Of a stretch of DNA of 64,000 bases, positions 41,313 through 52,276 are shown piece by piece (positions within the stretch are counted from its first letter, which is position 1; each line of letters begins with the position of its first letter). The DNA is from Selaginella moellendorffii (lineage: Eukaryota > Streptophyta > Lycopodiopsida > Selaginellales > Selaginellaceae). The DNA is taken from assembly GCF_000143415.4 (NCBI RefSeq), contig NW_003314278.1:974499-1038498 (forward strand). Direction: 5' to 3'. Both the position numbers and the translations under genes were made by a program. Below the pieces are notes generated by a model. The model ran no database searches, was not told the origin of the DNA, and saw only the letters and a list, made by a program, of their open reading frames with translations.

Positions 41313-44300
41313 TGTTCCTTAGTCCGACTTTTATTGGTACTCAAGTATATCACCACTGGTGTTGGCAACGGAAGGTCCGAGAAGTGGGCCTATATTTGAG
41401 GAGTAGCAGGTCGGGAAGACATGGCTCTCCATTACAGTTCATGTGTGAACTTGTAGACAAGGTGGTGGATAGAAAAGGGGCCAATAATGGAACGACTTTG
41501 GGATCTTGGGAACAGTGCAAGGTTTTCCTCATTGAGTTGAGGAGGTGATTCAGATGAGCGTTTGACTCAGCAAACGGGCTAATGTAGTTGGGGTAAACAA
41601 CTATAGTTGGGATCACGGGGAAGATAGAGACTCCAAAAACAATAAAGGAGTCACAAGTTTATCCTCACATGGTTGAGGCTGGTGCTCATGAAGATGAGAC
41701 CGGAATGGATGACCGTGAGAGGTCAAGTATGGATGAGGACACGAGTCCTCGAAATGGTAGCCGGGGCTACCTCTAATAAATGCTGGAACAACCCAAGGAG
41801 TTAGGGGTGTATTAAGTGGATGAGTTGGTATTCTCATCACATGGACAAGTAGTCCTAAGGGGCAAAGGTTGCCCCCAGAGAACAAAATCAAGTGTCGGAG
41901 TAACACTTGTGAAAATAGTCCTTTTGAGTAGGACAGGAATGCAAGAAGTGTATTCCAGTGAGCTAGTGCCTCACAAGTAGGACCTTACGGGTCTGTGGAT
42001 TAACCAAGTCCAAAACTGCTAGACGACTCAAGTAGAGTCAAGGGATGGTCCTAAAAGGACTGATGGAAGCATTTGGACTGAGGTGCGTTGTACCCCACAA
42101 AGGATGGGGGGGGATCATAGGATCCAAGGATGAGAACAGAGAGTATCTCATCGATGGCAAAATGTGCCATGCTAAAGTCGTGGGAAAGGTGTTCCCAAAA
42201 AGAAAACAACTTTGACGCAAAGTTGTGTGTGACCTCTATGGTGCAGTGCTAACGGATGGTTGGCATGAGAAAGAGCGGTGTTGGTCTTGGCAAAGACATA
42301 AACACGAAGGGGAAATGTCATAGAGGTAGGCTCGTGGAGCCGATGGTGTGGAGACACCAAATGTGCCAAGGTGTGATACCTTGAGGCTATGTTGGTGGGT
42401 TCATGAGAACCCCTTGCCAAAGGAATCCCAATGGAAATGGGAATGGCATAGCCTAAGCTGCAGAGCATGCAGTTGGAGTGTGGTGACCCAGATAATGATG
42501 GAGGTGTGAAAGCACCAAACAATGAGTTGTAGGACTTGACAACTATGAGGCAACTAAGCAAGAGGTGCAAAATAATTGGTTGAACGGGTAGAAGGTAGCT
42601 ACCCAAGACTTCTTAATAGCATAGGGAAGTCGGATACACCCTTACGGGGGATAAGTTGCTTGTGTTGCGATATAGTAAGTCAATGTCATAAAAGGAAATA
42701 CTCATTGTCAAGAAAGCCATCATTGGGACACCCGAACACTCTAGAACACCAGAAGGTGGTGTTTGATGTCGCGAAGGCAATGGATAAAGCCCAAGGGACT
42801 AAGTCCCTAGCGAATGATGGATAGAAGGTGCTATCCTAATGTCCAAGGTTGCAGAGACAGGAGAGGACTGTCTACCCGAGTTGGACAAAGCCAAAAATGG
42901 AATTTTGGCAAGGCTAGTGATGGGCATGGAAAGGCCCATAAGCAACAATGTAATCCCAGTGTGTGGGATTATAAGGTGAGCATACCCGGATTGAGGAACC
43001 ACTCCCTGGGCTATTGGGTAGGTTCATCCCTAAGAATACTTGCTAAGGCATGATAGAAAGTGCAAAGCTATCCTCCTGGTCTGGAGGAAAATAACCAAAG
43101 GAAACATATGGGGCCAAAAGGCAAGTAGTATTGGGATGGAACTGAACCATAGAAATCGAAGAGCATAACCAAGGTTGGTTATGCCAGCTGGGAGTGGAGA
43201 ATCAAGTGGGGGCTCGAGGGTGTTGCCGCTAGCAACCGTGATGCCATGGAGAGTCTAAAATATGGAATTGTCCATGTTAGACTATGTGGCAATTGGAAAA
43301 CTTGCAAAAAGGGAGGCCTTAGCAAGCTAAGGGACAGAGTTCCTTCAAGGTTCCTAAAGACGATTCTAGGTAGCTTAGTACCTAGAAAGGCCAAGTGTAA
43401 ATGGTTCATAGAACGCGCAAAATCAGAGTGGCGCAGCAGAAGCGTGGTCTTGAAGCTTGCCATGAGGCAAGGCTGTCAAGGTTAGGGAAGTAGTTCCCGA
43501 GTGTTCAAAGAGAGGGCTTTGAACGAAAGTTGATGGTTAAGGACTTCCACGCTTATGCATGAACCATGTTACGGTGGCTGAATGACTTGCTAAGCGAGAT
43601 TGGCAAGTCAGGGGAACAAGTACCCTAGTTGAAGGTGATAACTTCAAAAAGGGTGGGCCCATGGGGCCAAGCATGGAGGAGTCCATGCATGATCACAGAT
43701 ATGTCAAGTGAGAGGACTTGGCAGTGTGGGGGAACTAGGTTCCTAAGCTGTGATCTGTAGCGCGCTTTAAAAATAAGTTGGTGCACCGGCGTGGGGAGTC
43801 ACGCCAGGCATCTTGTGTGATGCCGTCCGTAGATGCATATACGGAGCTTGGGTTCGAATCCCAAATCACTAGGGCATGGTGATGGTTTGGAATATGAGGA
43901 CACTCATATTTCGGTGGTCATGGACTCTCAGTGGGGAGACTGGTTTGGGCACACCGCCAAGCGAGGGATGCCTCGGAGTCGTGATGCACGGTTAGATTGC
44001 TTAGTGTGAAAGCTCAGCATATCTAACTTGAACGCTTTGGTGCAAGTGGCACCAAGGTCATGGTGAGTGAGATGGGGACACCTAATCTCAGTTGCTATGA
44101 ACCCTTGGCCGTAAGGGTTGGCTTGGGTGCACCGCCAAGTGTGGGGGATGCCCCCGGGGTTATAGTCAACAACTTGGAGGTCTAGAAGACCAAGTACCTC
44201 TTGGCAACTCTGTTAAGGTGCCAAGGTGAGATCACTAGGTGATCTTATGGCCAGATAAGAACAAGGTCCTTGGTTGGCTAAGGAATGAAGTTCCTGGTTC

Positions 44301-45332
44301 AAAATGTTGAAATTGAACTGTTTAAGGTGGTGTGGCTTGGTCGCGATGACCAAGTGGGAAGAGCACCTAAGGGAAATAAACTATGTCCGTGCGATGGCAT
44401 AGTGAGTCCGAGGAAAGTAGTCTCTATAAAAGACCCATGGGAGGGTCACGAAGTTGGGCCGTGGATAGAGCCCATAGTAGAAGATGCTAAAGAGACGTAC
44501 TAGGGGTGAACATCCTCCGGACTTGGCAAAGAAGAGTCTTTGCTATGGAACCGAAACAATACCTCAAGAAGGGAGGTAGAGATTCGATGTTGCTTGGTGC
44601 AACGATCAACGGATAGGAGCAAAAGATGAGTGGCCAAGATAGGGCCGTGGAATCCCTTGGAAGGAATCCAAGTGACAAAGTTAGGCGAGGAACACTAATG
44701 TGTTGGACGCTAACAAGTTGCGGGAAAGGAAGTGTGTTTCCAAGGAGGGATTCCGAAATGCTCCGATTTGGCGAAAGTGGAAGCTCCAAGGGAGGGAGCG
44801 GTAAGGTAGCCAAATGATAGGGCCATGAACAGCCCTAGCACAAAGTATGATAACTGGAACTTTGGCACGAAATAGAAGAGAGGATGATGGTGCCCTCGAA
44901 TAGAGAACTTCCTAGGATGGGAAGTGGAGTTGCACAAAAGGTGCAAGGCAAGGTGTCGGAGACACCTAGGAAATTGACTCCAAGAAGTCAAAATTCAAAG
45001 TTCCAAAGTGCAGAGGTTATATCGATGGAAATTGAGACTACTCGAGAAGGAGTAGTGGGATTGACTTAGAGAAGGGTCTCTAAGAGGTTTAGCGAGAACT
45101 AAACCAATAAAAGGAGAGAACCACTATATGTGGTCCAATCAGTCTCTGAGTTGGAGAGACTACCCTCCTTAGAGGATATGCAAAAGGCATGGTGAGCCTT
45201 CAATGTCCAACGATTGACGAATATGGAGAAGGCATGGTGAGCCTTCAATGTCACACCATTGACAAATATTGGCTACGCGCCAAGGATGGAAATGGTAACA
45301 CATGCGGGTGTTACTTTATAAAATGGTTCACC
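41313..45332 (+). other. Interior of element D; no gene, contains duplicated A-family 3' sequence
   Basis: No coding region seen. 43873-43985 and 44060-44172 are two divergent copies of the A-family stretch at 5797-5913 (GGGACACCTA, GGCACACCGC, AAGTGGGGGGATGCCCC). A 40-bp direct repeat, GGCATGGTGAGCCTTCAATG, occurs at 45187 and 45232. All of this points to derivation from the chromovirus 3' region rather than from coding sequence. Confidence 0.8.
43821..43868 (+). other. tRNA-like segment, element D
   Basis: CCGTA/TACGG stem (43827-43844) followed by TTGGG-TTCGAAT-CCCAA (43849-43865). GTGAT (43816-43820) can pair with ATCAC (43865-43869) to close the fold. It is a simpler version of 5672-5757, and the T-arm-like loop TTCGAAT is closer to a true tRNA. 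Confidence 0.45.
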
Positions 45333-45373
45333 GTTCGATGAGGACATCGAACTTCGTCTATGGGTGGTGGAGT
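45333..45373 (+). promoter_or_regulatory. Stem-loop and polypurine tract, element D
   Basis: GTTCGATG/CATCGAAC with loop AGGA (45333-45352), then TATGGGTGGTGGAGT at 45359-45373. Confidence 0.82.
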
Positions 45374-46035
45374 TGTGAGACACAAAATCCCTAGGCCCCA
45401 AAGTGGAGCCGGAAGGGCGCCACATGGTAGTGGCCGAAGCGAGAGCCAAACGAGCGTAACACGTTTGGACCAAAAGCTCCGACTTGAAAAGTCAAGAGCG
45501 GGAGTGGAACTCCCAATGAAGTGCTCGGGGAACGAGCACGAAGCGAGCAAAAGGCGAGGCTCCAAAAAGGGACCCAAAAGGGCCAACACATGACACGTGG
45601 GAGTGTCCGAGATGGACTCGAGTTGGAGTCCGAAGTGGAGTCCGAGATGGACCCGAGTTGGAGTCCGAAGTGGAGTCCGAGATGGACCCGAGTTGGAGTC
45701 TGAAGTGGAGTCCGAGATGGACCCGAGTTGGAGTCCGAAGTGGAGTCCGAGATGGACCCGAGATGGAGTCCGAGAAGGAGTCCGAAGTGGAGTCCGAGGT
45801 GGACCCGAGATGGACCCGAAATGGAGTCCGAGATGGAGTCCGAGATGGACCCGAGATGGAGTCCGAGGTGGACCCGAGATGGACCCGAAATGGAGTCTGA
45901 GATGGAGTCCGAGATGGACCTGAGATGGAGTCCGAGATGGAGTCCGAGATGGAGTCCGAGATGGACCCGAGATGGACCCGAGATGGAGTCCGAGATGGAG
46001 TCCGAGATGGAGTCCGAAGTCGAGACCGAGACCGG

Positions 46036-46067
<32 letters not shown>

Positions 46068-47176
46068 TCGGGACCGAGACCGAGACCGAGGCCGAGGCCG
46101 AGACCGAGCCCGAGTCCGAGTCCGAGTCCAAGTCCGAGTCCGAGTCCGAGTCCGAGTCCGAGTCCGAGTCCGGAGCTTGAGAGGGTGAAAGCCCAAAGCG
46201 TTCGTCTCTCAGACCCTGGGGGGTTTGGTGAGCTCCAAAAGTATAGTAGGGGGAGGACTGCAGTGGAGCCAGTTTGGCCAGGAAAGGCCAGTTTGGCCCA
46301 GGAAGGCCGGACCCAGTGTTGGGTGATGAGCTGCCCACTGGGAAGTCCAAGACTAGAGTGAACACGGACCGACAAGCAGGGTAGCTTGGTGAAGTGTTCA
46401 AGAGCCGGCTCTAGTTCCCCCGGGAGATCGACTGGCCGATGCTCCCAGTCCAAGTGTGGGTGGCACTACCTACTTGGGTACCTGTCGTGGCTCAACGGAA
46501 CCTCGCTCTAAGCCCATGGCTAGAGCACCTAAAGGCGAAAGGCGAGGAGAGTACCCATGAGGCTTGCGTAAGGCCACGGTGTTCCGAAATGTTGTCCCAA
46601 AGTCCCAAACGGTGAAAGGGAAGAGGAGTAGGCCTCTAATGCAGTGACCAAGGAGACGGTCACATGGTGAGGAAGTCCCAAAGGACAGTGGGACTTAGCG
46701 GTCAGGCCTGCGGGCCTTGATCCAGTGGCAGTGTTGGCGAACACGGCCATAGACTAAAAGGGACTTGGTGGGGACTGGAAAGGAGTTGTCGGGGAAGGCT
46801 ATTCCCCATGTCTGCGGGCATCCTAAGGATGCTAAGGAGTAGATCAGGGATGATCGCTCATGGACGGATGGTCCAGTCTTTGAGAGACGGAACAATGATG
46901 CAGGTGGTGTTAGACCACCGGTGTGACCAAGGTGAATGGGCATGGCCTTAGCGTAACGGGCCGATATGTCGGGGGTACCTTGGGGTGTCGGTCATGGGAT
47001 CGGACAAGTGGAGCACTTGGACCAAGTGCAAAGGTGGAGTGGCACGGAGGCCATTCTCGGGGCTAGCAAGCCCCAAGTCCTAACTGGGACTTATGGAGGT
47101 TGTGAATGAGACTCCTCCAAGTGGTCGGAGGTGCGGTTAAGTGACTAAAGTAAAATGGAAAAATTAGTCGCTTACA
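45374..47176 (+). repeat. 3' LTR of element D
   Basis: 1803 bp. The 113-bp length difference from the 5' LTR comes from fewer units in the two tandem arrays (array at 45597-46178; only about 1.5 units of the 20-bp repeat near 46269-46309). Confidence 0.95.
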
Positions 47177-48271
47177 CTTGGCTTTTGCTAAGTTCCCTTG
47201 CCAAGGTTTTCGCCTATGGTACCAACTCCTACTTGGTCCTACTTGCTTTCAGCTACTCATTGCACGAGCAACGGAGCGTTAGCCATCCATCCACGGATTC
47301 CCAATCTCTCCCAATCCCCCTCCCCGGGTTAGACTAGACTTAAGGTTCGGCTACACTCCCCGCAAGCACAAGCAGCCAAGCACACCAAGCTTCCAGGTTC
47401 CTAACATCCCTTGGTACCACAAGGCTTGATCATGGGACCCTCTAAATCCCAAGTCTTGAGTGCAACACTTGCTTCGGGACACCGGGGCGAAACACCGTGG
47501 CCTAGCGGCCCGGTATGGGTACCTCTACCCCCCCACTTCCATCCCGAAGGAAGGCCCAAGCCACTAGGAAGGGCAAGGACCAATGAGCCGCATGGTACTC
47601 AAATGGGGCACCACTCCACATGAGCCGGGAGCACCGTAATCGGTTTCTCTTTCGGGAGTGGGAGCTGCTCTTGAGCACTTCCTTGGATGGCCCCTCCGGC
47701 ACCAACCAAGTCCATGCTCACTCCCACCCAAGGCCCCTCGGTCCCAGTCCCAACCTCAAGTCAGTTTGGGAGCCCCACTGGAGAGTCCCTTCTAAACTGG
47801 TTCCTGGACCTCACTATCCCTACTATACTTTTGGAACCCCCTGCAGCCCCCCTCCCCCTGGGAGACGCACGCTTTGGGCTTTCGCCCCTTAACCCGTATT
47901 AGTATTTGGACTTAGTCTCTGGCTCGATCTTGGACCCGATTTCGGATCTGACTTCGGATTCGGTCTCAGACTCGATCTCGGACTCGATCTCGGACCCGAT
48001 CTCGGACCCGACCTCGGACTTGACCTCGGACTCGGTCTCGGACCCGATTTTGGATCTCGGACTCCGTCTCGAACTCAGTCTCGAACTCGGACTCGAACTC
48101 GGTCCCCGAGTCGGTCTCGGATTCGATTCCGGACTCTATCTCAAACTCGGTCCTAGAGTCGGTCTTAGACTCGATCCTCGACTTAGTTCCATCTGATGAA
48201 CTCTTTGTCATTTTGGTCATGCTTTCGGGGTTCCTTTAGCCTACGACACCTCGACGAGCTGGTTCCTTACA
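47177..48271 (-). repeat. Chromovirus copy C LTR, outer part
   Basis: Continues the LTR from 39381 after the CTTGG duplication. Ends CCTTACA at 48271 next to the polypurine tract. More diverged from A and B than they are from each other. Confidence 0.93.
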
Positions 48272-48674
48272 ACTCCACCACCTATAGAAGAAGTTTGATG
48301 CCCACATCGAACGTCTCGTTTTATCCTACGACTTGTTGACCATGTCTCCGGGGGCATCCCCCCACTTAGCGGTGTGCCTAAGTTAGCCTCCCCGGCCAAG
48401 AGCCCATGACAACGGAATATAGGTGTCCCTATACTCCTCCCCTCACCACGCCCTAGTATGGGGTCGGGACTTGAACCCAACCTTGCTTTACTAGGGGGTT
48501 GGGACTCGAACCCAACCTCCGTAGAATACGTCTACAGATTCGACATCCCCGCAAGGAGTCGGGCGTAGCTCCCTACGCCTGGTCGACCTAGCTAACCCAT
48601 GCTAATTAGCTTACCTTCGGTGCGCCTTCGGGTCCCAACATATGCCACTTGCTCAACTTTGCAAATTGATATTT
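48272..48674 (-). other. Copy C 3' region: purine tract, stem-loop, tRNA-like segment
   Basis: The same layout as 10227-10630 in copy B. The pre-PPT stem carries one mismatch (CATCAAAC) and the anticodon-like hairpin near 48515-48545 has changes, consistent with an older copy. Confidence 0.75.
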
Positions 48675-49056
48675 TTAATTGAACTTTGCATAAGTACATA
48701 GAGTTCTACCTTGCAGAAATTCCTCCACTAGATCTCGCGCGTTCGCTAGGTTCTCCTCTGGTTCCCATATTGCTTCGCAGTGTGGAAATCCTTTCCACTT
48801 CACATGGAACTCTCTCACCTCGCGTCCTTGTCGCTTGCTCTTGCGTGCATTGAGGATGGCCTCGAGTTCGTATTCCTCTTCCCCTTGGATAACCTCAGGT
48901 AAAGGTCTTACTTGGTCCTTGCGAAGCGGATCCTCAAAGTGCGGCTTGAGCAAGTTCACGTGGAACATTGGGTGCATCTTCCCCATCTCTCGAGGAAGTC
49001 GGAGTCGGTAAGCCACTTTACCGATTCGTGCCTCAATCTCGTAAGGCCCCGCGAAT

Positions 49057-49108
49057 CTGCTTAAGGAACTCAAGATCAATTCATTTATAGGAATACATGC
49101 ATTTTTAC
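49057..49108 (-). other. Apparent intron 2, copy C (52 bp)
   Basis: Same length and borders as in A and B. The exon base after the acceptor is A here, still giving arginine at the junction. Confidence 0.75.
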
Positions 49109-49526
49109 CTTTGGGTCAACTTTCGGCTAATCCCACTTGGTAGCCTGAGGTTCTTAGTGTTCAGCCACACCTTCTCCCCAGCTTGGAACTCTACATCCCG
49201 GCGCTTTAGGTTTGCGTACTTGGTTTGCCTTTGTTGAGCTCGTTCCAAGGAATCCCTCACTAGATTCCAAATGTTGAGTCTTTCCACCGTGAATGCCTCC
49301 ACTGCGGGTAGCTCTCCATGATACTCGGCCACGCCGAGTTCCACAGGACCTTCAATAGCTCGCCCATTGATGACTTCCCATGGACTCACCCTGATACTCG
49401 AATGTGGTGAGTTGTTATAACACATTTCCGCAAGTCCCAAATGACTTACCCAATCGGTCTGGTCTCCCGAGACATAGCATCGCAAGTAATCCTCCAGCTG
49501 CCTATTCACCCTTTCCGTTTGTCCGT

Positions 49527-49573
49527 CTGTCAAGAAGTGTTAGTGTCACCAAACTTGACTTAATACCCCATAC
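49527..49573 (-). other. Apparent intron 1, copy C (47 bp)
   Basis: Same length and borders as in copy B, with CTAAC retained although three neighbouring bases differ. Confidence 0.75.
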
Positions 49574-51592
49574 CTGTCTGTGGGTGATAGGCGGTGCTGA
49601 ATTTCAACTTGGTGCGATACTGTTCCAGGAGAGTCCTCCAGAACCTACTAGTGAAGATCTTATCTCGATCTGAGATGATCTCTTCCGGCCTTCCCCGCAC
49701 TCGAACCACTTGTTCGAAGAACAGCTTTGCCACACCTTCCGCATCCACTTCTGTTGTGGTGGGTATGAAATGTGCCATTTTCAAAAATCGGTCCACCACC
49801 ACGAATATCGCATCAAACCCCTCGCTTGGGGGAAGTCCCATGATGAAGTCCATCGTAAGACATTTCCATGGACGATCTAGAATTGGGATGCTTTGCAACA
49901 AGCCCCCACTAGCCTTAGTCACAGCTTTGACCTGCTGACATGTTGGACATGTCTTTACATAGTCTTGGACGTCCTTAGCCATATCTGGCCAATGGTACTT
50001 CCTCTTGAGTAAGCCCATCGTCTTGGGCACTCCGCCGTGTCCCGCAAGAGGTCCGTCATGACACTCTTCTAAGGCTACCTTCCTTAGTTCCCCTTCTGGA
50101 ACATACACCCTCGTTTGCTTGTAATAGATGAGTCCGTTGCGTTCCGCATAGCCCATTTTCTCTTCCGTTGGCAGCTCACCTCTCTGGTGAGCTTCCCGCG
50201 CCTCTAGATTCCTTAGCAACACTTCTTGTGCTAGAGCATCGTTCTCATATGCTGTCCGCACATCGTCCCAGAAGGTTGCTGTTGCGCTAGATATCACCAA
50301 CCTTAAGCTCGCTTTTCGACTTAGCACATCTGCCACGATGTTGCTCTTCCTAGGCTTGTACAGAATCTCGCAATCAAACTCGGCCAAGGCATTGGCCCAC
50401 CGACCTTGTTTCCCTCTCAGGTCGGGCTGTGACAAGAAGTGTTTCGTTGCCACATTGTCCGTGTAAACCTTGAAGTGTCTCCCAAGGTAGTGTCGCCACT
50501 CCTTGAGCGCCTTGACCACTGCAAATAATTCCTTCTCGTGGGCAGGCCACTTCCGTTGAGCCTTGTCCAACTTCTTCGAGAAGAACGCTACTGGATGGTT
50601 GTCTTGCTTCAAAACTGCGCCCAACGCAAAGTCTGAAGCATCCGTGTCTACCTCAAAGTCCTTACCAAAATCTGGTAATGCCAACACCGGAGCCTTCCTC
50701 AACTTCCCTTTGAGGTGGACGAATGCCGCCTCGCATTCTGCTGTCCATACCATCTTCCTTTTTCCTGTTTGGTCCGTTAAGGGCAAGGCTACTCTCGAAT
50801 AGTATCTGATAAACTTTTGATAGTAGTTGCATAGCCCCAAGAACGCCCTCAACTCATGTACATTTGATGGTCGCTCCCATTCCTGGATCGCTTGGACCTT
50901 CTCCGGGTCCACCTTGAGCCCGTCCTGGCCCACCACATGCCCGAGAAACTTTACCTCTTGTTGAGCAAAGTCACATTTGCTCTCTTTAGCATACAGTTTG
51001 TGTTCCCTTAGTTTCTCAAACACCTTCGCCAAGTGTTCGGCATGCTCCTCTAGCGTCTCGCTATAGATCAGGATGTCGTCGATATAGACGACCACGAAGT
51101 GATTCAGATAGGGTACAAAGATGTGGTTCATTAGCGCCGAAAATGTGGCCGGCGCATTGCATAGCCCAAAGGGCATCACCAGAAACTCAAAACTCCCATA
51201 CCTCGTTCGACAGGTTGTCTTCTCGACATCTTCCTCGGCTACCCTGATCTGGTAGTATCCTGACCTTAGGTCAATCCTCGAGAAGTATTTTGCCTTTCCC
51301 AACCTATCGAACAGGTCCTCAATTCTTGGCAAAGGGTACTTGTTCTTCTTTGTATACTTGTTGAGCAACTGGTAGTCTATGCACATGCGCATAGAACCAT
51401 CTTTCTTTTTCACAAATAACACCAGCGCCCCATACGGCGACTTGCTCAACCTAACATACCCTTTGTCCACCAACTCCTCTAGTTGGCTCTTGAGCTCCTT
51501 GAGTTCTTTTTCGTTCAAACGATAGGGGGGACGAACCACTGCCTCAGCACCCTCCACCAACTCAATCTTATGTTCTATCGGTCGTGCGGGGG

Positions 51593-51972
51593 GCGTACCC
51601 ATGAGGCTTGTGGTGGTCCCACGGTGTTCCGAAATGTTGTCCCAAAGTCCCTTCGGGTCGAGCCCAGCTATCGTTTGAACGAACCACCGCCTCAGCACCC
51701 TCGACCAGCTCAATCTTATGTTCTATCGGTCGTGCGGGGGGCGTACCCATGAGGCTTGCGGTGGTCCCACGGTGTTCCCACGGTGTTCCGAAATGTTGTC
51801 CCAAAGTCCCTTCGGGTCGAGCCCAGCTATCGTTTGAACGAACCACCGCCTCAGCACCCTCGACCAGCTCAATCTTATGTTCTATCGGTCGTGCGGGGGG
51901 CGTACCCATGAGGCTTGCGGTGGTCCCACGGTGTTCCCACGGTGTTCCGAAATGTTGTCCCAAAGTCCCTTC
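51593..51972 (-). repeat. Mosaic tandem repeat of three element families
   Basis: Units start at 51593, 51741 and 51900 (148 and 159 bp, the last partial). Each unit joins a D-LTR piece (GTACCCATGAGGCTTGC...GTTGTCCCAAAGTCCC), a Cassandra-interior piece (TCGGGTCGAGCCCAGC) and a chromovirus pol piece (start of [15 protein letters not shown]). Units 2 and 3 carry an extra 11-bp CCCACGGTGTT duplication. Confidence 0.88.
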
Positions 51973-52067
51973 AGGTCGAGCCCAGCGGGAGCAAACTGGA
52001 CCAGCCAGATGTCAATCAACATGTGGTGTAATTCCCTTAACCAACCAACAGAGTCAGACCCGAGACC

Positions 52068-52080
52068 GCTCCGATACCAA
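52068..52080 (-). promoter_or_regulatory. Primer binding site next to the Cassandra-like 5' LTR
   Basis: Complement TTGGTATCGGAGC, one base from the LTR end at 52082. Confidence 0.9.
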
Positions 52081-52081
52081 A

Positions 52082-52276
52082 TGTAAGCTCTTGAGTTTGG
52101 ACTTCCCGGGAGGTCACCCAACCCAGTACTATTCACACTCAAGGACGCTTAACCCTAAATATCCCAAGACCCTTAACCGATTGGAAAAGGGGGTGCACTC
52201 TTATTCATGGGCCCTTTCCCTCTATATTTGAACCCCAACGGATCGTCTCTCAAGTCGTTCCCTTTAGTTGCTTAAA
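52082..52276 (-). repeat. Cassandra-like 5' LTR of the composite
   Basis: 195 bp. The outer end reads CTTAAA where the others have CTTACA. The 5S-like core is at 52100-52154 on the minus strand: GTTAAGCGTCCTTGAG (box A-like), TAGTACTGGG, and GGGTGACCTCCCGGGAAGTC (box C). Confidence 0.88.

Larger units (their letters stand above)
39382..47176 (+). mobile_element. Element D: large non-coding LTR element (LARD type)
   Basis: 7795 bp with target duplication CTTGG (39377-39381 and 47177-47181). LTRs are 1916 and 1803 bp, TGTGAGACAC...CGCTTACA. The 4-kb interior has no frame over about 100 codons and no retroviral motif. The primer site, polypurine tract, stem-loop and tRNA-like segment match the A/B chromovirus. 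It inserted into the LTR of copy C. Truncated relatives lie at 38169-38404 and about 62025-62870. Confidence 0.95.
48675..51592 (-). pseudogene. Copy C pol: RT, RNase H, integrase, chromodomain (gag and protease missing)
   Basis: Minus strand exons about 51592-49574, 49526-49109 and 49056-48675, with the same two introns as copy B. The frame begins abruptly at [17 protein letters not shown], just before RT. RT (YIDDILIYS), RNase H (DTDAS), the integrase finger, TMDF, ISDRD and the post-intron DGQTERVN are present, then the chromodomain. It is free of stops in the stretches I read apart from the two introns. It has no start, gag or protease because it was joined at its 5' side to the mosaic repeat. 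Differences from copy B are scattered substitutions. Confidence 0.88.
38914..52276 (-). mobile_element. Composite Cassandra-like / chromovirus insertion
   Basis: Flanked by AAGGC at 38909-38913 and 52277-52281. Minus-strand order: Cassandra-like LTR (52276-52082), primer site and about 100 bp of Cassandra-like interior, a three-source tandem mosaic (51972-51593), chromovirus RT to chromodomain (51592-48675), polypurine tract, chromovirus LTR (48271-39314, itself split by element D), primer site, Cassandra-like interior (39313-39108), Cassandra-like LTR (39107-38914). One target duplication around the whole shows it either integrated as a unit or grew from a Cassandra-like insertion. The inner chromovirus has only one LTR and lacks gag and protease. 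Confidence 0.88.

Noticed and set aside
52100-52154. Functional 5S rRNA gene
   Set aside because: Only the promoter half is recognisable and it sits in an LTR with matching copies. No full 120-nt 5S sequence.
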